Assembly: GCF_900113255.1 (NCBI RefSeq)
Contig: NZ_FOOR01000020.1
Coordinates: 1-52,978 of the forward strand
DNA length: 52,978 nt
Direction: 5' to 3'
DNA from: Novosphingobium sp. CF614
GTDB lineage: Bacteria; Pseudomonadota; Alphaproteobacteria; Sphingomonadales; Sphingomonadaceae
Positions within the stretch are counted from its first letter, which is position 1. Each line of letters opens with the position of its first letter. The notes beneath the pieces were generated by a model. It was not told the origin of the DNA, made no database searches, and saw only the letters and a program-made list of their open reading frames with translations. This document shows positions 32,331 through 40,939 of the stretch, one piece after another. Position numbers and translations under genes: made by a program.

Positions 32331-32769
32331 AGGAGCGACGTGCGATATCCGGTGACGGCACTACCCGCCTCTGAAACGGCTACGTAGTCGGCTTGAAATA
32401 TTTGATTTCCCATATGATTACGCGACGTTTGGAGTTATGCTAGGGGTCCGCTATCCATGCCTCCGGTGCGTGGAGGGTCGGCGGCCACCGTAAAGCACGC
32501 TTCGTAACGTGAACAATCGATCAGGTAAGTGCGCGAGGAAGGTCTCCTTCCATCAGCAATTGGGGGCATCCAGACAGCTCCTACTACCGCGTGGACCGCA
32601 CGAATGGATCTATCTCTTTTACAGCGCTTTCCGAAACGACAAATGATCCCATTTGCCTGGCAATCGCTCCCGCCGTCGTCACGCCGTGGCGTCCTGAAAC
32701 TGCCGTGATCGCATCACCGATGTGCTCGACGTTTGGGCCAGACCCTCAGATGGCATCGGGCAGATGGCA
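32331..32769. other. Gene-poor region with an unidentified minus-strand remnant
   Basis: No intact gene is seen. On the minus strand, 32584-32743 stays open without a start and reads NVEHIGDAITAVSGRHGVTT and GAIARQMGSFVVSESAVKEI in sequence; it looks protein-like and may be a fragment of a lost gene, but I could not name it. The rest shows nothing clear. Confidence 0.35.
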
Positions 32770-34155
32770 TCAGGCAAAGCCCGGCCCCGTCTCGGTTTCG
32801 TGCTCCAGGACATGGCTGAGGAAATCGAGCGCGGAACTGACTTCGGCGCGGCTCAACACCCCGCCCAGCGATACGCGCACCGCTTCGACCGGCTGGGACC
32901 CCACGGTGAAGGCATCGCTTACCACGATACTGATATCCGAAGAACGCATGCGCGCCGCGAAGGCCGAGCGCTGCCACGGCTGGGGCAAGGCCATCCAGAG
33001 ATGGAAGGCTTCGGGATGCGTCACATAGCTTCCGGCGGGCAGCAGTTCGGTGACGAGCTTTTGCCGGGCGGCGATTTCCTTGCGCAGGGCCTCGACAATG
33101 GCGACCGCGGTACCATCCTCGATCCACAGGGTTGAGAGCGCGGTGGTCAACGGTGAGGCCATCACGGTCGTCGTGCGCATAAGCGCCGATATTGGCCACA
33201 TCCGGCGCTGATCGGGCGCGACCACGTAAGCGATCCGCAGGCCCGCGCCGACGCATTTGGACAAGCTGGCGACGTAATAGGTGATGTCGGGCGCCAGCGT
33301 GGCGAAGGCCGGTATCGGCCGGCGCAGTAGCGCCCCGTAGGCATCGTCCTCGATGATGGTGACGTCATGCGCGCGGGCCACCGCGATCGTCGCCAGCCGC
33401 CGGGCTTCGGGCATGGTAGACGTCGTGGGGTTCAATAGCGTCGGGTTGAGATAGAGCGCCTTGGGGCGATGCTCGCGGCACAGTTCCTCGAAGGCGGCGG
33501 GATCGATGCCCTCATCGTCGAGCGGGATCCCGACCAGCGCCAGGCCCAGCCGCCCGGCAATGGCCTTGATGCCGGGATACGTCAGCGCCTCGCACAGCAG
33601 CGTATCGCCCGGACTGGTCAGCACCTGCAGGATCGACTGAAACGCCACATGCGTGCCAGGGCAGATCTGCAAGCGTTCAGGGTCGACGTCCACCCCGCGC
33701 AGCCGCAGGAAGCGGGTCGCCACCTCGCGCTGCTGATACGTGCCGCCGAAGGCCTGGTAGCGCAGCAGCGTGGGAAGATCGTTGCCCACCTTCAGCATGC
33801 CCGACTGCATCCGGTCGTAGAGTGAGCGGTCCTCGGGCTCGGGCGCGACGTTCATGGTGAGGTCGACGATCGCGGGCCGCGCCGCCGCGCGCGGGCGGCG
33901 GGGCTGGCCGATGACGAAAGTGCCCTGGCCAACCCGCGATTCGATCAGCCCGCGCTTCTGTGCCTCGACATAGCCGCGCGCCACCGTCGTGAAATTGATG
34001 CCCAGCCGGTCGGCCAGTTCGCGCTGCGGCGGCAACCGGTCGGAGACGTGGAGCCGACCGTCGCGGACGTCCTGGGCGATGGCATCCGCGATCGCACGAT
34101 AATGTGGCTTGCCGTGCCGTTCCAGATCCGGGGTCCAGTCCGCAATTGTCGCCAT
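32770..34155 (-). CDS. MocR-type PLP-dependent regulator of the nit cluster
   Basis: A 461-residue fusion of a GntR winged helix (about 12-82, DRLPPQRELADRLGINFTTV and ARGYVEAQKRGLIESRVGQG) and an aminotransferase-fold domain (about 110-455). The PLP lysine is Lys300 in SLSKCVGAGLRIAYVV, with NPT at about 242-244 and the IIEDDAYGALLRRP acidic residue. MocR proteins sense amino or imino compounds through PLP. It diverges from nitB across 345 bp that holds direct repeats near its own start, so it is the likely switch for the nit operon. It takes the place where other Nit1C clusters have a different regulator gene. Confidence 0.87.
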   Translation of the reverse strand: MATIADWTPDLERHGKPHYRAIADAIAQDVRDGRLHVSDRLPPQRELADRLGINFTTVARGYVEAQKRGLIESRVGQGTFVIGQPRRPRAAARPAIVDLTMNVAPEPEDRSLYDRMQSGMLKVGNDLPTLLRYQAFGGTYQQREVATRFLRLRGVDVDPERLQICPGTHVAFQSILQVLTSPGDTLLCEALTYPGIKAIAGRLGLALVGIPLDDEGIDPAAFEELCREHRPKALYLNPTLLNPTTSTMPEARRLATIAVARAHDVTIIEDDAYGALLRRPIPAFATLAPDITYYVASLSKCVGAGLRIAYVVAPDQRRMWPISALMRTTTVMASPLTTALSTLWIEDGTAVAIVEALRKEIAARQKLVTELLPAGSYVTHPEAFHLWMALPQPWQRSAFAARMRSSDISIVVSDAFTVGSQPVEAVRVSLGGVLSRAEVSSALDFLSHVLEHETETGPGFA

Positions 34156-34189
34156 AGGGGTGCCTCCGGAGCCGAGCCATAGAGTGCAA

Positions 34190-34208
34190 TCAATATGCGG
34201 TCAATATG
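34190..34208. promoter_or_regulatory. Tandem TCAATATG repeats, candidate MocR operator
   Basis: TCAATATG occurs at 34190-34197 and 34201-34208, exactly 11 bp apart, one helical turn, with an inverted ATTGA half-site near 34224. The pair begins 35 bp upstream of the MocR-type gene start. GabR- and PdxR-type regulators bind direct repeats, so this is a good candidate for autoregulation and for control of the divergent nit operon. Confidence 0.55.
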
Positions 34209-34499
34209 GGGACGCCTGCTTAAATTGATCCGTCCTCCTTTGTGCGTAGCAATCGCGAAGGAATTGAATGATTCGGGCCGGTATTGACTGCTTCACTGGA
34301 ATGGTCCGGCGAATGTTCCACGACATGGCAGCACAACCTCCACCATTGGTCGCTTAAATCATTCGGTTCATCTCGCAACATAGCGGCAATTGAACGCATT
34401 CATTGCTGCAGTTGCGAGCGCGTTATTGACCGTTTTTTATGTTTCCATCACGCTTGCCCCAGCCGAATTGAAGGCCATCCAATCAACAGGAGCAAGCCA
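34209..34499 (+). promoter_or_regulatory. nit operon leader and promoter region
   Basis: This gene-free stretch lies between the MocR-type gene and nitB and must carry the nit promoter. It begins with part of the 16-bp repeat TATGGGGACGCCTGCT (34205-34220), also present near 42999. It is AT-richer than its surroundings. No convincing sigma-54 box was found and I could not fix -35/-10 elements. Confidence 0.4.
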
Positions 34500-34982
34500 A
34501 TGCCAAGCGTGACCGCGCCCGCCCACAACAAGGGCGATTTCTTCGTCGATTATGAGCAGAAGGTCTTCGAGGACGTGAAGGCCGGACCAGGCGAAAAGGC
34601 GCTGGTGACCTTCCACACCGTGGCGTTCGAGGGCTCCATCGGCCTCGTCAACATGCTCCAGGCGACCCGGCTACAGCGCAAGGGTTTCGAGACTTCGGTG
34701 CTGCTCTACGGCCCCGGTGTTACGCTGGGCGTACAGCGCGGATTTCCGACCCTGGGCGACGAGGCGTTCCCCGGCCATCTCGCGGTCAACAACCAGATCG
34801 AGAAGTTCATGGCCGAGGGCGGCAAGGTCTATGCCTGCCGCTTCGCCCTGCAGGCGCTCTACGGCCACGGCGAGCCCTCGCTGATCCCCGGCATCACCCC
34901 GATCGCGCCGCAGGACGTGCTCGATATCATCCTGCTCCACCGCAAGGACGATGCCTTCATGCTCCACACCTGGACGCTCTGA
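34500..34982 (+). CDS. nitB: MSMEG_0572/Sll0783-family protein (NitB)
   Basis: A 160-residue protein of the nitrogen-starvation response family that opens Nit1C clusters. It has a DsrE-like layout: ALVTFHTVAFEGSIGLVNML, FETSVLLYGPGVTLGVQRGF, then KFMAEGGKVYACRFALQALY. Its biochemical role is unsettled; the cluster is needed for growth on cyanide in Pseudomonas. GGAG precedes the ATG. The next gene follows after 51 nt. Confidence 0.88.
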   Translation: MPSVTAPAHNKGDFFVDYEQKVFEDVKAGPGEKALVTFHTVAFEGSIGLVNMLQATRLQRKGFETSVLLYGPGVTLGVQRGFPTLGDEAFPGHLAVNNQIEKFMAEGGKVYACRFALQALYGHGEPSLIPGITPIAPQDVLDIILLHRKDDAFMLHTWTL

Positions 34983-35033
34983 CCGGAGATTCGCCGAACC
35001 TACAACACCAACCCAACAACAGGGGGAACTGAC

Positions 35034-35543
35034 ATGAAGCTCGTCACTGCACTTGCCGTCGCCATTGGTCTGCTCGGATTCGTCGCCACCTGGCTGTTCG
35101 TCGGACCCGCGGCCGTCGTCGGTCCGCAAATCTGGGCGGCGTTCATTGCCTGGGCCAGCTTCTTCAGTGCAGGCGGCACCAAGGATGCTCTCGTCAAGTC
35201 GCTTGCCGCGAACATCTGGGGTGTCGCCTGGGCGACCATTGCCCTCATCCTGGTCGGCCAGTTCGGCAGCGGAGGCGTGCCGGTGGTTGCGGCCATTGTC
35301 GGGGCGACATGCCTGGTGATGATCCTCGGCGCCCACTTGCCGCTGCTCGGGGTGATCCCCGCGATGGTCTACGGCTACGCGGCGACCGCAGCCTTCGGGC
35401 TGCTGAAATCGGCTTCCGGGCTCGACTTCGCGTTCGGCAGCGGGCCGTTCACGACGATCGCCTCCTCGATGATCGTCGGCGCGGGCTTCGGCTACCTTTC
35501 GGGGGAAATCGCCGGCCGTCTCGCAAAGCCGCAAGCGGCCTGA
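35034..35543 (+). CDS. DUF1097-like membrane protein inside the nit operon
   Basis: A 169-residue protein made almost entirely of hydrophobic helices (about six: 3-25, 30-47, 58-78, 83-100, 104-122, 135-160), resembling the DUF1097 family. It begins MKLVTALAVAIGLLGF and ends in a short basic tail (AGRLAKPQAA). GGGGGAA precedes the start. The gene sits between nitB and nitC, where typical Nit1C clusters have none, so it may be a channel or transporter for the nitrile/cyanide substrate or product. That role is inference from position. Confidence 0.75.
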   Translation: MKLVTALAVAIGLLGFVATWLFVGPAAVVGPQIWAAFIAWASFFSAGGTKDALVKSLAANIWGVAWATIALILVGQFGSGGVPVVAAIVGATCLVMILGAHLPLLGVIPAMVYGYAATAAFGLLKSASGLDFAFGSGPFTTIASSMIVGAGFGYLSGEIAGRLAKPQAA

Positions 35544-35572
35544 TCCAGACAGTTTCGGGGAAGACACAAGCG

Positions 35573-36622
35573 ATGTCATACGCAAACATCATCCGGCTCG
35601 GCGCGGCGCAGATGGCGCCGGTGCTCGACCGTCCGGGCGGCACACTCGAAAAGGTGCTGAACGCGGTTGCCGAGGCCGCCGACAGGGGCGTACGCTTCCT
35701 AGTCTTCCCCGAGACCTTCATGCCTTACTATCCCTATTTCTCATTCATCGACCCGCCCTACAAGATGGGCGCCAAGCACCTGGCGCTTTATGACGAGGCG
35801 GTCGTGGTGCCGGGGCCGGTAACCGAGGCGATGTCGGCCGCTGCCCGCACGCACCGCATGGTCATCGTGCTCGGCGTCAACGAGCGCGACGGCGGCTCGC
35901 TCTACAACACGCAACTCGTGTTCGATGCGGACGGCAGCCTTGTCCTCAAGCGTCGCAAGATCACGCCGACCTATCACGAGCGGATGGTCTGGGGTCAGGG
36001 TGATGGTTCGGGGCTGCGCGCGGTGGATACGGCAGTGGGCCGGGTCGGTGCGCTGGCCTGCTGGGAGCATTACAATCCGCTGGCCCGATATGCCCTGATG
36101 GCCGACGGCGAGGAGATCCACGCCAGCCAGTTTCCCGGATCGATGGTGGGCCAGATCTTCCATGACCAGATCGAAGCCGCGATCCGCCACCACGCGGCCG
36201 AGAGCGGCTGTTTCGTGGTCAACGCCACCGGCTGGCTGACCGACGAACAGCGCGCGGCGATCGCCCCCGACGAAGCGCACCGCAAGGTCCTCAGCGGCGG
36301 TTGCCACACCGCGATCATCTCGCCCGAAGGCCAGCATGTCGTGCCGCCGCTGACCACGGGCGAGGGCCTGCTCGTCGCCGATTGCGACATGGCGCTGATC
36401 ATGAAGCGCAAGCGGATGATGGATTCGGTTGGCCACTATGCCCGGCCCGAGTTGCTCTCGCTCCACCTCGATGACCGCCCGACCGCGATTGTCGTGCGCA
36501 GCCGTTCCCTCACCCTTCAGGACCAGGAGATTTCCGATGCAGACGAACCAGTCGGCAGCAACCGCCCAGACGACGGCAAATCTGATCGCGGAACTGCAGT
36601 CCTTCGGCATCCGGCTGGCTGA
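35573..36622 (+). CDS. nitC: Nit1-subfamily nitrilase NitC (Nit6803-like)
   Basis: A 349-residue carbon-nitrogen hydrolase. The catalytic residues are Glu47 (FLVFPETFMPYYPYF), Lys129 (KRRKITPTYHE), Cys163 (GALACWEHYNPLARYAL) and the additional Glu136. It hydrolyses a nitrile to acid and ammonia; in the cyanide-growth model the substrate is an organic nitrile made from cyanide. Length fits Nit6803-type enzymes, with the last ~28 residues encoded inside the start of nitD because the two genes overlap by 86 nt. Confidence 0.92.
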   Translation: MSYANIIRLGAAQMAPVLDRPGGTLEKVLNAVAEAADRGVRFLVFPETFMPYYPYFSFIDPPYKMGAKHLALYDEAVVVPGPVTEAMSAAARTHRMVIVLGVNERDGGSLYNTQLVFDADGSLVLKRRKITPTYHERMVWGQGDGSGLRAVDTAVGRVGALACWEHYNPLARYALMADGEEIHASQFPGSMVGQIFHDQIEAAIRHHAAESGCFVVNATGWLTDEQRAAIAPDEAHRKVLSGGCHTAIISPEGQHVVPPLTTGEGLLVADCDMALIMKRKRMMDSVGHYARPELLSLHLDDRPTAIVVRSRSLTLQDQEISDADEPVGSNRPDDGKSDRGTAVLRHPAG

Positions 36623-37694
36623 TCCCAAGGCGGGAGCAGCCAGCCGTCGCGGCGGGGCGGGTCCGTCCGATCACAAGGCCGTCACCATCGATGGCGTGAC
36701 GGTGATGGTGCCGATCCACACCGCCAGCGCCTTCGATTCCCCGTACAGCGCCAGTGCGCCGGCGGCCGATGGCACTTGCGAGGTGCGCCGCGATGGCGCT
36801 GCGATGGGCCGGATCAGCTTTCCCCCGCAGCCGCGCTTCTATGGCCTGAGCACGGCCGACGGCGTGCCCTATTCCAAGATCGCCACGCTGCATGGCCGCG
36901 ACGTGCTCGCCACGACCATCCTGCAGACCTGCATCCGTTACCAGAGCCGCACCAAGACCTGCCAGTTCTGCGCGATCGGCCAATCGCTCGCCGCCGGGCG
37001 GACCATCGCTCACAAGACGCCGGGGCAGCTTGCCGAAGTCGCCAGGGCAGCGGTCGAACTCGACGGCGTCAAGCACATGGTGATGACCACCGGCACGCCC
37101 AATGCCACCGATCGCGGCGCCGGGGTGCTGTGCGACAGCGCCGCAGCAGTGAAGGCCGCAGTGCCCTTGCCGATCCAGGGCCAGTGCGAGCCGCCGGACG
37201 ACGACGTCTGGTTCACCCGCATGCGCGAGGCCGGCATAGACAGCTTGGGCATGCATCTCGAAGTGGTGACGCCCGATCTGCGCGCCCGGATCATGCCCGG
37301 CAAGGCCAGCGTTCCGATCGAGCGCTACATGACCGCCTTCGAGGCTGCCGTCCCGGTGTTCGGACGCGGGCAAGTCTCGACCTACATCCTCGCCGGGCTT
37401 GGCGACACGCGCGAGGCGCTGCTGGATATATCAGGGCGGCTGGTCGCGCTTGGGGTCTACCCCTTCATCGTGCCCTTCGTGCCGATCTCGGGCACGCCGC
37501 TGGAGGACCACCCCTCCCCCAGCCCGGAATTCATGGCCTCGGTCCTTGGCCCGCTGGCGCAGATGCTGCGGGACGGAGGCTTGTCGGCGGAAAAGGTCAA
37601 GGCGGGCTGCGCGAAGTGCGGGGCGTGCTCCGCGCTCTCCACGTTCGAAAAGCTGGCGGGCGAGAAGCTGGCAGCCGAACGGGAGACTGCGTGA
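36537..37694 (+). CDS. nitD: MSMEG_0568-family radical SAM protein NitD
   Basis: A 385-residue radical SAM enzyme. The cluster-binding cysteines appear to be Cys132, Cys142 and Cys145 (QTCIRYQSRTKTCQFCAIG), a CX9CX2C spacing rather than CX3CX2C. A second cysteine group, AGCAKCGACSAL, lies near the C-terminus (about 364-374) and could bind an auxiliary cluster. Barrel strands follow (GVKHMVMTTGTPNATD, IDSLGMHLEVVTPDLRARIM). The reaction is unknown. It overlaps nitC by 86 nt and starts behind CAGGAGA. Confidence 0.9.
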   Translation: MQTNQSAATAQTTANLIAELQSFGIRLADPKAGAASRRGGAGPSDHKAVTIDGVTVMVPIHTASAFDSPYSASAPAADGTCEVRRDGAAMGRISFPPQPRFYGLSTADGVPYSKIATLHGRDVLATTILQTCIRYQSRTKTCQFCAIGQSLAAGRTIAHKTPGQLAEVARAAVELDGVKHMVMTTGTPNATDRGAGVLCDSAAAVKAAVPLPIQGQCEPPDDDVWFTRMREAGIDSLGMHLEVVTPDLRARIMPGKASVPIERYMTAFEAAVPVFGRGQVSTYILAGLGDTREALLDISGRLVALGVYPFIVPFVPISGTPLEDHPSPSPEFMASVLGPLAQMLRDGGLSAEKVKAGCAKCGACSALSTFEKLAGEKLAAERETA

Positions 37695-38251
37695 TGGACC
37701 ACGCCCTGATCGATTGGGCCGTGCCTGCGCCCTTCCAGTCGGCCGACTACATCGTCCGCTTTGCCACCGAGACCTGGGAGCGCGCCGGTGCGGCAGCCCT
37801 GCGCCATGCCGTATTCTGCCGCGAACAGCAGGTCTTCGCGCACGACGACCATGATGCGATCGACATGCATGCCATTCCGATCGTCGCACTCTCGATGATC
37901 GGTGGGCAGCCTGACGAAGTGATCGGCACCGTGCGCATTCACCGCGAACCGGGCGACCTGTGGTGGGGCTCTCGGCTGGCGGTTGCCGCCACGCACCGGA
38001 CCGTCGGCAGCATCGGCCCGGCGCTGATCCGCCTCGCGGTCTCCACGGCTCACGCGATGGGCTGCCAGCGCTTCCACGCCCACGTGCAGAGCCGCAACGA
38101 ACTGCTGTTCCGCCGCATGCGCTGGAAGCGCCTCGACGAGGTGGAACTGCACGGCATGCCCCATGCGCTGATGCAGGCGGACCTCGCGTATTATCCGCCG
38201 ATTGCCGATGGCGTGGCCGGCCTGCGTACCGCAAAGCGGCGCGCGGCATGA
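37694..38251 (+). CDS. nitE: GNAT-family acyltransferase NitE
   Basis: A 185-residue MSMEG_0567/Sll0786-type N-acetyltransferase-like protein. It contains YIVRFATETWERAGAAALRH, FCREQQVFAHDDHDAID, the core strand EVIGTVRIHRE and WWGSRLAVAATHRTVGSIGP as acetyl-CoA loop, ending with VQSRNELLFRRMRWKRLDEV. The substrate is unknown. It begins at the nitD stop (one-base overlap) and overlaps nitF by 4 nt. Confidence 0.88.
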   Translation: MDHALIDWAVPAPFQSADYIVRFATETWERAGAAALRHAVFCREQQVFAHDDHDAIDMHAIPIVALSMIGGQPDEVIGTVRIHREPGDLWWGSRLAVAATHRTVGSIGPALIRLAVSTAHAMGCQRFHAHVQSRNELLFRRMRWKRLDEVELHGMPHALMQADLAYYPPIADGVAGLRTAKRRAA

Positions 38252-39252
38252 ACGAGATCGAAACCCTCGCTGCACTGGTGCGCGACAGTCGGGGCGTGGC
38301 GCACAAGGCTGACATCGCCGCTGTGGTCACGGTGCTCGATATTGGCGGCGGCGATGCAGTGCCGGTGGGCGACGACACCGCCATGATCCCGGACGGCGAC
38401 GGTTACCTGCTCTTTGCCATCGAGGGTTTCGTCGAGGACTTCGTCACCGCCGATCCGTGGTTTGCCGGCTATTGCGGGGTCATGGTCAACGTCAGCGACG
38501 TAATGGCCATGGGCGGACGCCCCATCGCCGTCGTCGATGCCATGTGGAGCCGCAGCGCCGCCCATGCCGGGCCGTTGCTGGCGGGCCTGCGCGAAGCGGC
38601 GCGGCGTTATGGCGTGCCGGTCGTCGGTGGGCACAGCAATCTGCGCGCCGATGCGGGGCAACTTGCGGTCGCCATTCTTGGCCGCGCCACCCGTCCGGTC
38701 ACCAGCTTCGGCGCGCGGCCAGGAGATGTCCTGCTGGTTGCGACGGACTTGCGCGGCCGCTTCCGTGATCCCTTCCCGTGGTGGGACGCCAGCACCAGCG
38801 CCGAGCCTGAAGACTTGCGCGCGTGCATGGGGATCATGCCCGATCTGGCGGAACGGGGCCTGCTCACCGCCGCCAAGGACGTGAGCATGGCCGGCGTGGT
38901 CGGCACCGCGATCATGCTGGCCGAGGCTTCGGCAGTGGGCTGCACCATCGACCTCGATCGCCTTCCCCGGCCCGAGGCTCAGCCGATGGAGCGCTGGCTG
39001 ACGGCCTTTCCCAGCTTCGGCTTCGTCATGACCGCGCGCGGGCAACACGCCGCTGCCGTGATTGCGGCTTTCCACCAGCGGGGCGTCTCCTGCGCCATCG
39101 CCGGGCACATCGATGACAACCGCCGCGTCAGCATCAGCCAAGGCATCGATAGCGCCGTGGTCTGGGACCTTGCCCAGCCGCTGACCGGCTGCAGCCGCCC
39201 CGTTGCGCCCCACGCGGCAGCCGCCTTCACCACGGAGACCGAACATGCCTGA
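38248..39252 (+). CDS. nitF: AIR-synthase-like protein NitF (Sll0787 family)
   Basis: A 334-residue member of the PurM/AIR-synthase superfamily, which includes thiamine-phosphate kinase and selenophosphate synthetase. The ATP-binding acidic motif is VPVGDDTAMIPDGDGYLLFA and the dimer-strand motif MVNVSDVMAMGGRPIAVVDA; VVGGHSNLRADAGQLAVAIL and KDVSMAGVVGTAIMLAEAS follow. It presumably phosphorylates or activates an intermediate. In some genomes it is fused to the NitE-type domain; here they are separate but overlapping genes. Confidence 0.9.
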   Translation: MNEIETLAALVRDSRGVAHKADIAAVVTVLDIGGGDAVPVGDDTAMIPDGDGYLLFAIEGFVEDFVTADPWFAGYCGVMVNVSDVMAMGGRPIAVVDAMWSRSAAHAGPLLAGLREAARRYGVPVVGGHSNLRADAGQLAVAILGRATRPVTSFGARPGDVLLVATDLRGRFRDPFPWWDASTSAEPEDLRACMGIMPDLAERGLLTAAKDVSMAGVVGTAIMLAEASAVGCTIDLDRLPRPEAQPMERWLTAFPSFGFVMTARGQHAAAVIAAFHQRGVSCAIAGHIDDNRRVSISQGIDSAVVWDLAQPLTGCSRPVAPHAAAAFTTETEHA

Positions 39253-39532
39253 GATGCGTTTCCGGGTCCGCTGGCCCGATGGCAGCACTGAGACCTGCTA
39301 TTCGCCCTCCACGGTGATCACGCAGCATCTGGAAGCCGGGATCGACTATCCGTTGCCCCGCTTCGTCGAGCGGGCCCGCGCGGGCCTGGAAGCCGCCAAC
39401 GAAAGGGTCCGAGGCCGCTTCGGCATGGGCTGCTCGCAAGCCCTGAACCAGATCGCCGCGATCGAACAAGCCGCCGCCGCCTTTGCGAAGATGCCAACCG
39501 CCACCGTCCGCGTCGAAGGCTTCGAATTGTGA
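39245..39532 (+). CDS. nitG: MSMEG_0570-family protein NitG
   Basis: A 95-residue protein of the small nitrogen-starvation response family in Nit1C clusters. Markers are MRFRVRWPDGSTETCYSPST and GCSQALNQIAAIEQAAAAFA. Its size and strict place between NitF and NitH support the call; the function is not known. It overlaps nitF by 8 nt. Confidence 0.87.
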   Translation: MPEMRFRVRWPDGSTETCYSPSTVITQHLEAGIDYPLPRFVERARAGLEAANERVRGRFGMGCSQALNQIAAIEQAAAAFAKMPTATVRVEGFEL

Positions 39533-39558
39533 ACTCCATTCCATCAGAGGACCCCGCC

Positions 39559-40854
39559 ATGACCGTAGAAGCGCGTAGGACCCAGTCCCGCCAGCATGTT
39601 CCCGTCCTGATCGTGGGCGGTGGACAGGGCGGTCTCTCGCTCAGCTACCTGCTCAAGCAGGAAGGCATCGAGCACCTGATCCTGGAAAAACACCGCATCG
39701 GCCATAGCTGGCGCGCCGAGCGCTGGGACAGCTTCTGCCTGGTCACCCAGAACCGCCAGTGCCGCCTGCCCGGCTTCAGCTATGCGGGTGAATACGGCGG
39801 CACCGACCCTTACGGCTTCATGCTGAAGGATGAGATCGTCGCGTTTCTCGACAAGTACGCCGCGCTGGTCGAGCCGCCGATCCGCGAGGGCGTTGCCGTC
39901 ACCGGCGTCAAGGAGCTGGAAGGCGGCGGCTTTGAGGTGCATTCGACCGACGGCATCTATACCGCCGACAAGGTGGTGATCGCGATCAGCGGCTATCATA
40001 TCCCGATCGTGCCGCGTCCCGGTGCGGCGATGCCTTCGAGCGTGCTGCAGGTCCAGTCGCTCGACTACCGCAATCCGCAGTCGCTGCCCGAGGGAGAGAT
40101 CCTGGTGGTCGGTTCGGGCCAGTCGGGCTGCCAGATCGCTGAGGACCTCCATCTCGCCGGGCGCAAGGTCCATCTCGCCGTCGGCGATGCGCCGCGCGCA
40201 CCGCGCGTCTACCGCGGCCGCGATTCGACCGACTGGCTCGAGGAGATGGGCCATTACGACATGCCGATCGACGACCATCCCTCCAGCGAGAAAGTCCGCC
40301 AGAACGAGAACCATTACCTTACGGGCCGTGACGGCGGACGCGAGATCGACCTCAGGAAGTTCGCGCTGCAGGGCATGAAGCTTTACGGGATGCTGGCCGG
40401 GATCGACGGACACACCGTGCGCTTCCAGCCCGACCTGACGCATCATCTCGATAACGCTGACGCCACCTACATGCGCATTCGCGCTACCATAGACGACTAT
40501 ATCGCGCGCGAAGGGATCGATGCGCCGGTCGAGGCTCCTTACGTCCCGTGCTGGGCGCCCGAGGAGGAGCCGCTGGAACTTGATCTGGCAGCGTCGAACA
40601 TCAGCGCCGTGATCTGGTGCACGGGTTTCCGCATGGACTTCAGTTTTATTCAGGTGCCGGTGTTCGACGGGCGCGGCTACCCCGCGCACGATCGCGGCGT
40701 GTCGGCCTATGAAGGCCTCTACTTCATCGGCCTGCCGTGGCTCCACACATGGGGTTCCGGCCGTTACGCCGGTGTCGCCCGCGATGCCGCGCATATCGTG
40801 GAGCACATCGCCGGGGCATCTGTCCCGGCCGCGATGCTTTCCGCCAGCGGCTGA
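39559..40854 (+). CDS. nitH: MSMEG_0569-family flavin-dependent oxidoreductase NitH
   Basis: A 431-residue FAD/NAD(P)H-dependent monooxygenase-like flavoprotein. The FAD-binding GGGQGG is at about 20-25 (VPVLIVGGGQGGLSLSYLL) and the second nucleotide site GSGQSG near 185-190 (EILVVGSGQSGCQIAEDL). SWRAERWDSFCLVTQNRQCR follows the first site. It may oxidise a cyanide-derived intermediate. The ATG at 39559 with AGAGG before it was preferred to a GTG at 39529. Confidence 0.9.
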   Translation: MTVEARRTQSRQHVPVLIVGGGQGGLSLSYLLKQEGIEHLILEKHRIGHSWRAERWDSFCLVTQNRQCRLPGFSYAGEYGGTDPYGFMLKDEIVAFLDKYAALVEPPIREGVAVTGVKELEGGGFEVHSTDGIYTADKVVIAISGYHIPIVPRPGAAMPSSVLQVQSLDYRNPQSLPEGEILVVGSGQSGCQIAEDLHLAGRKVHLAVGDAPRAPRVYRGRDSTDWLEEMGHYDMPIDDHPSSEKVRQNENHYLTGRDGGREIDLRKFALQGMKLYGMLAGIDGHTVRFQPDLTHHLDNADATYMRIRATIDDYIAREGIDAPVEAPYVPCWAPEEEPLELDLAASNISAVIWCTGFRMDFSFIQVPVFDGRGYPAHDRGVSAYEGLYFIGLPWLHTWGSGRYAGVARDAAHIVEHIAGASVPAAMLSASG

Positions 40855-40939
40855 TCCTATCGGGGAGGGGCGTTCATACCGGCAGGCACATGTCGGGGAA
40901 GGCAATCCAACATCAACACCAGGGAAAAAGGAGGCGGCG

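Noticed and set aside
34209..34499. Sigma-54 promoter before nitB
   Set aside because: Some Nit clusters are linked to nitrogen control, but no TGGCAC-N5-TTGC type box with acceptable match was found.
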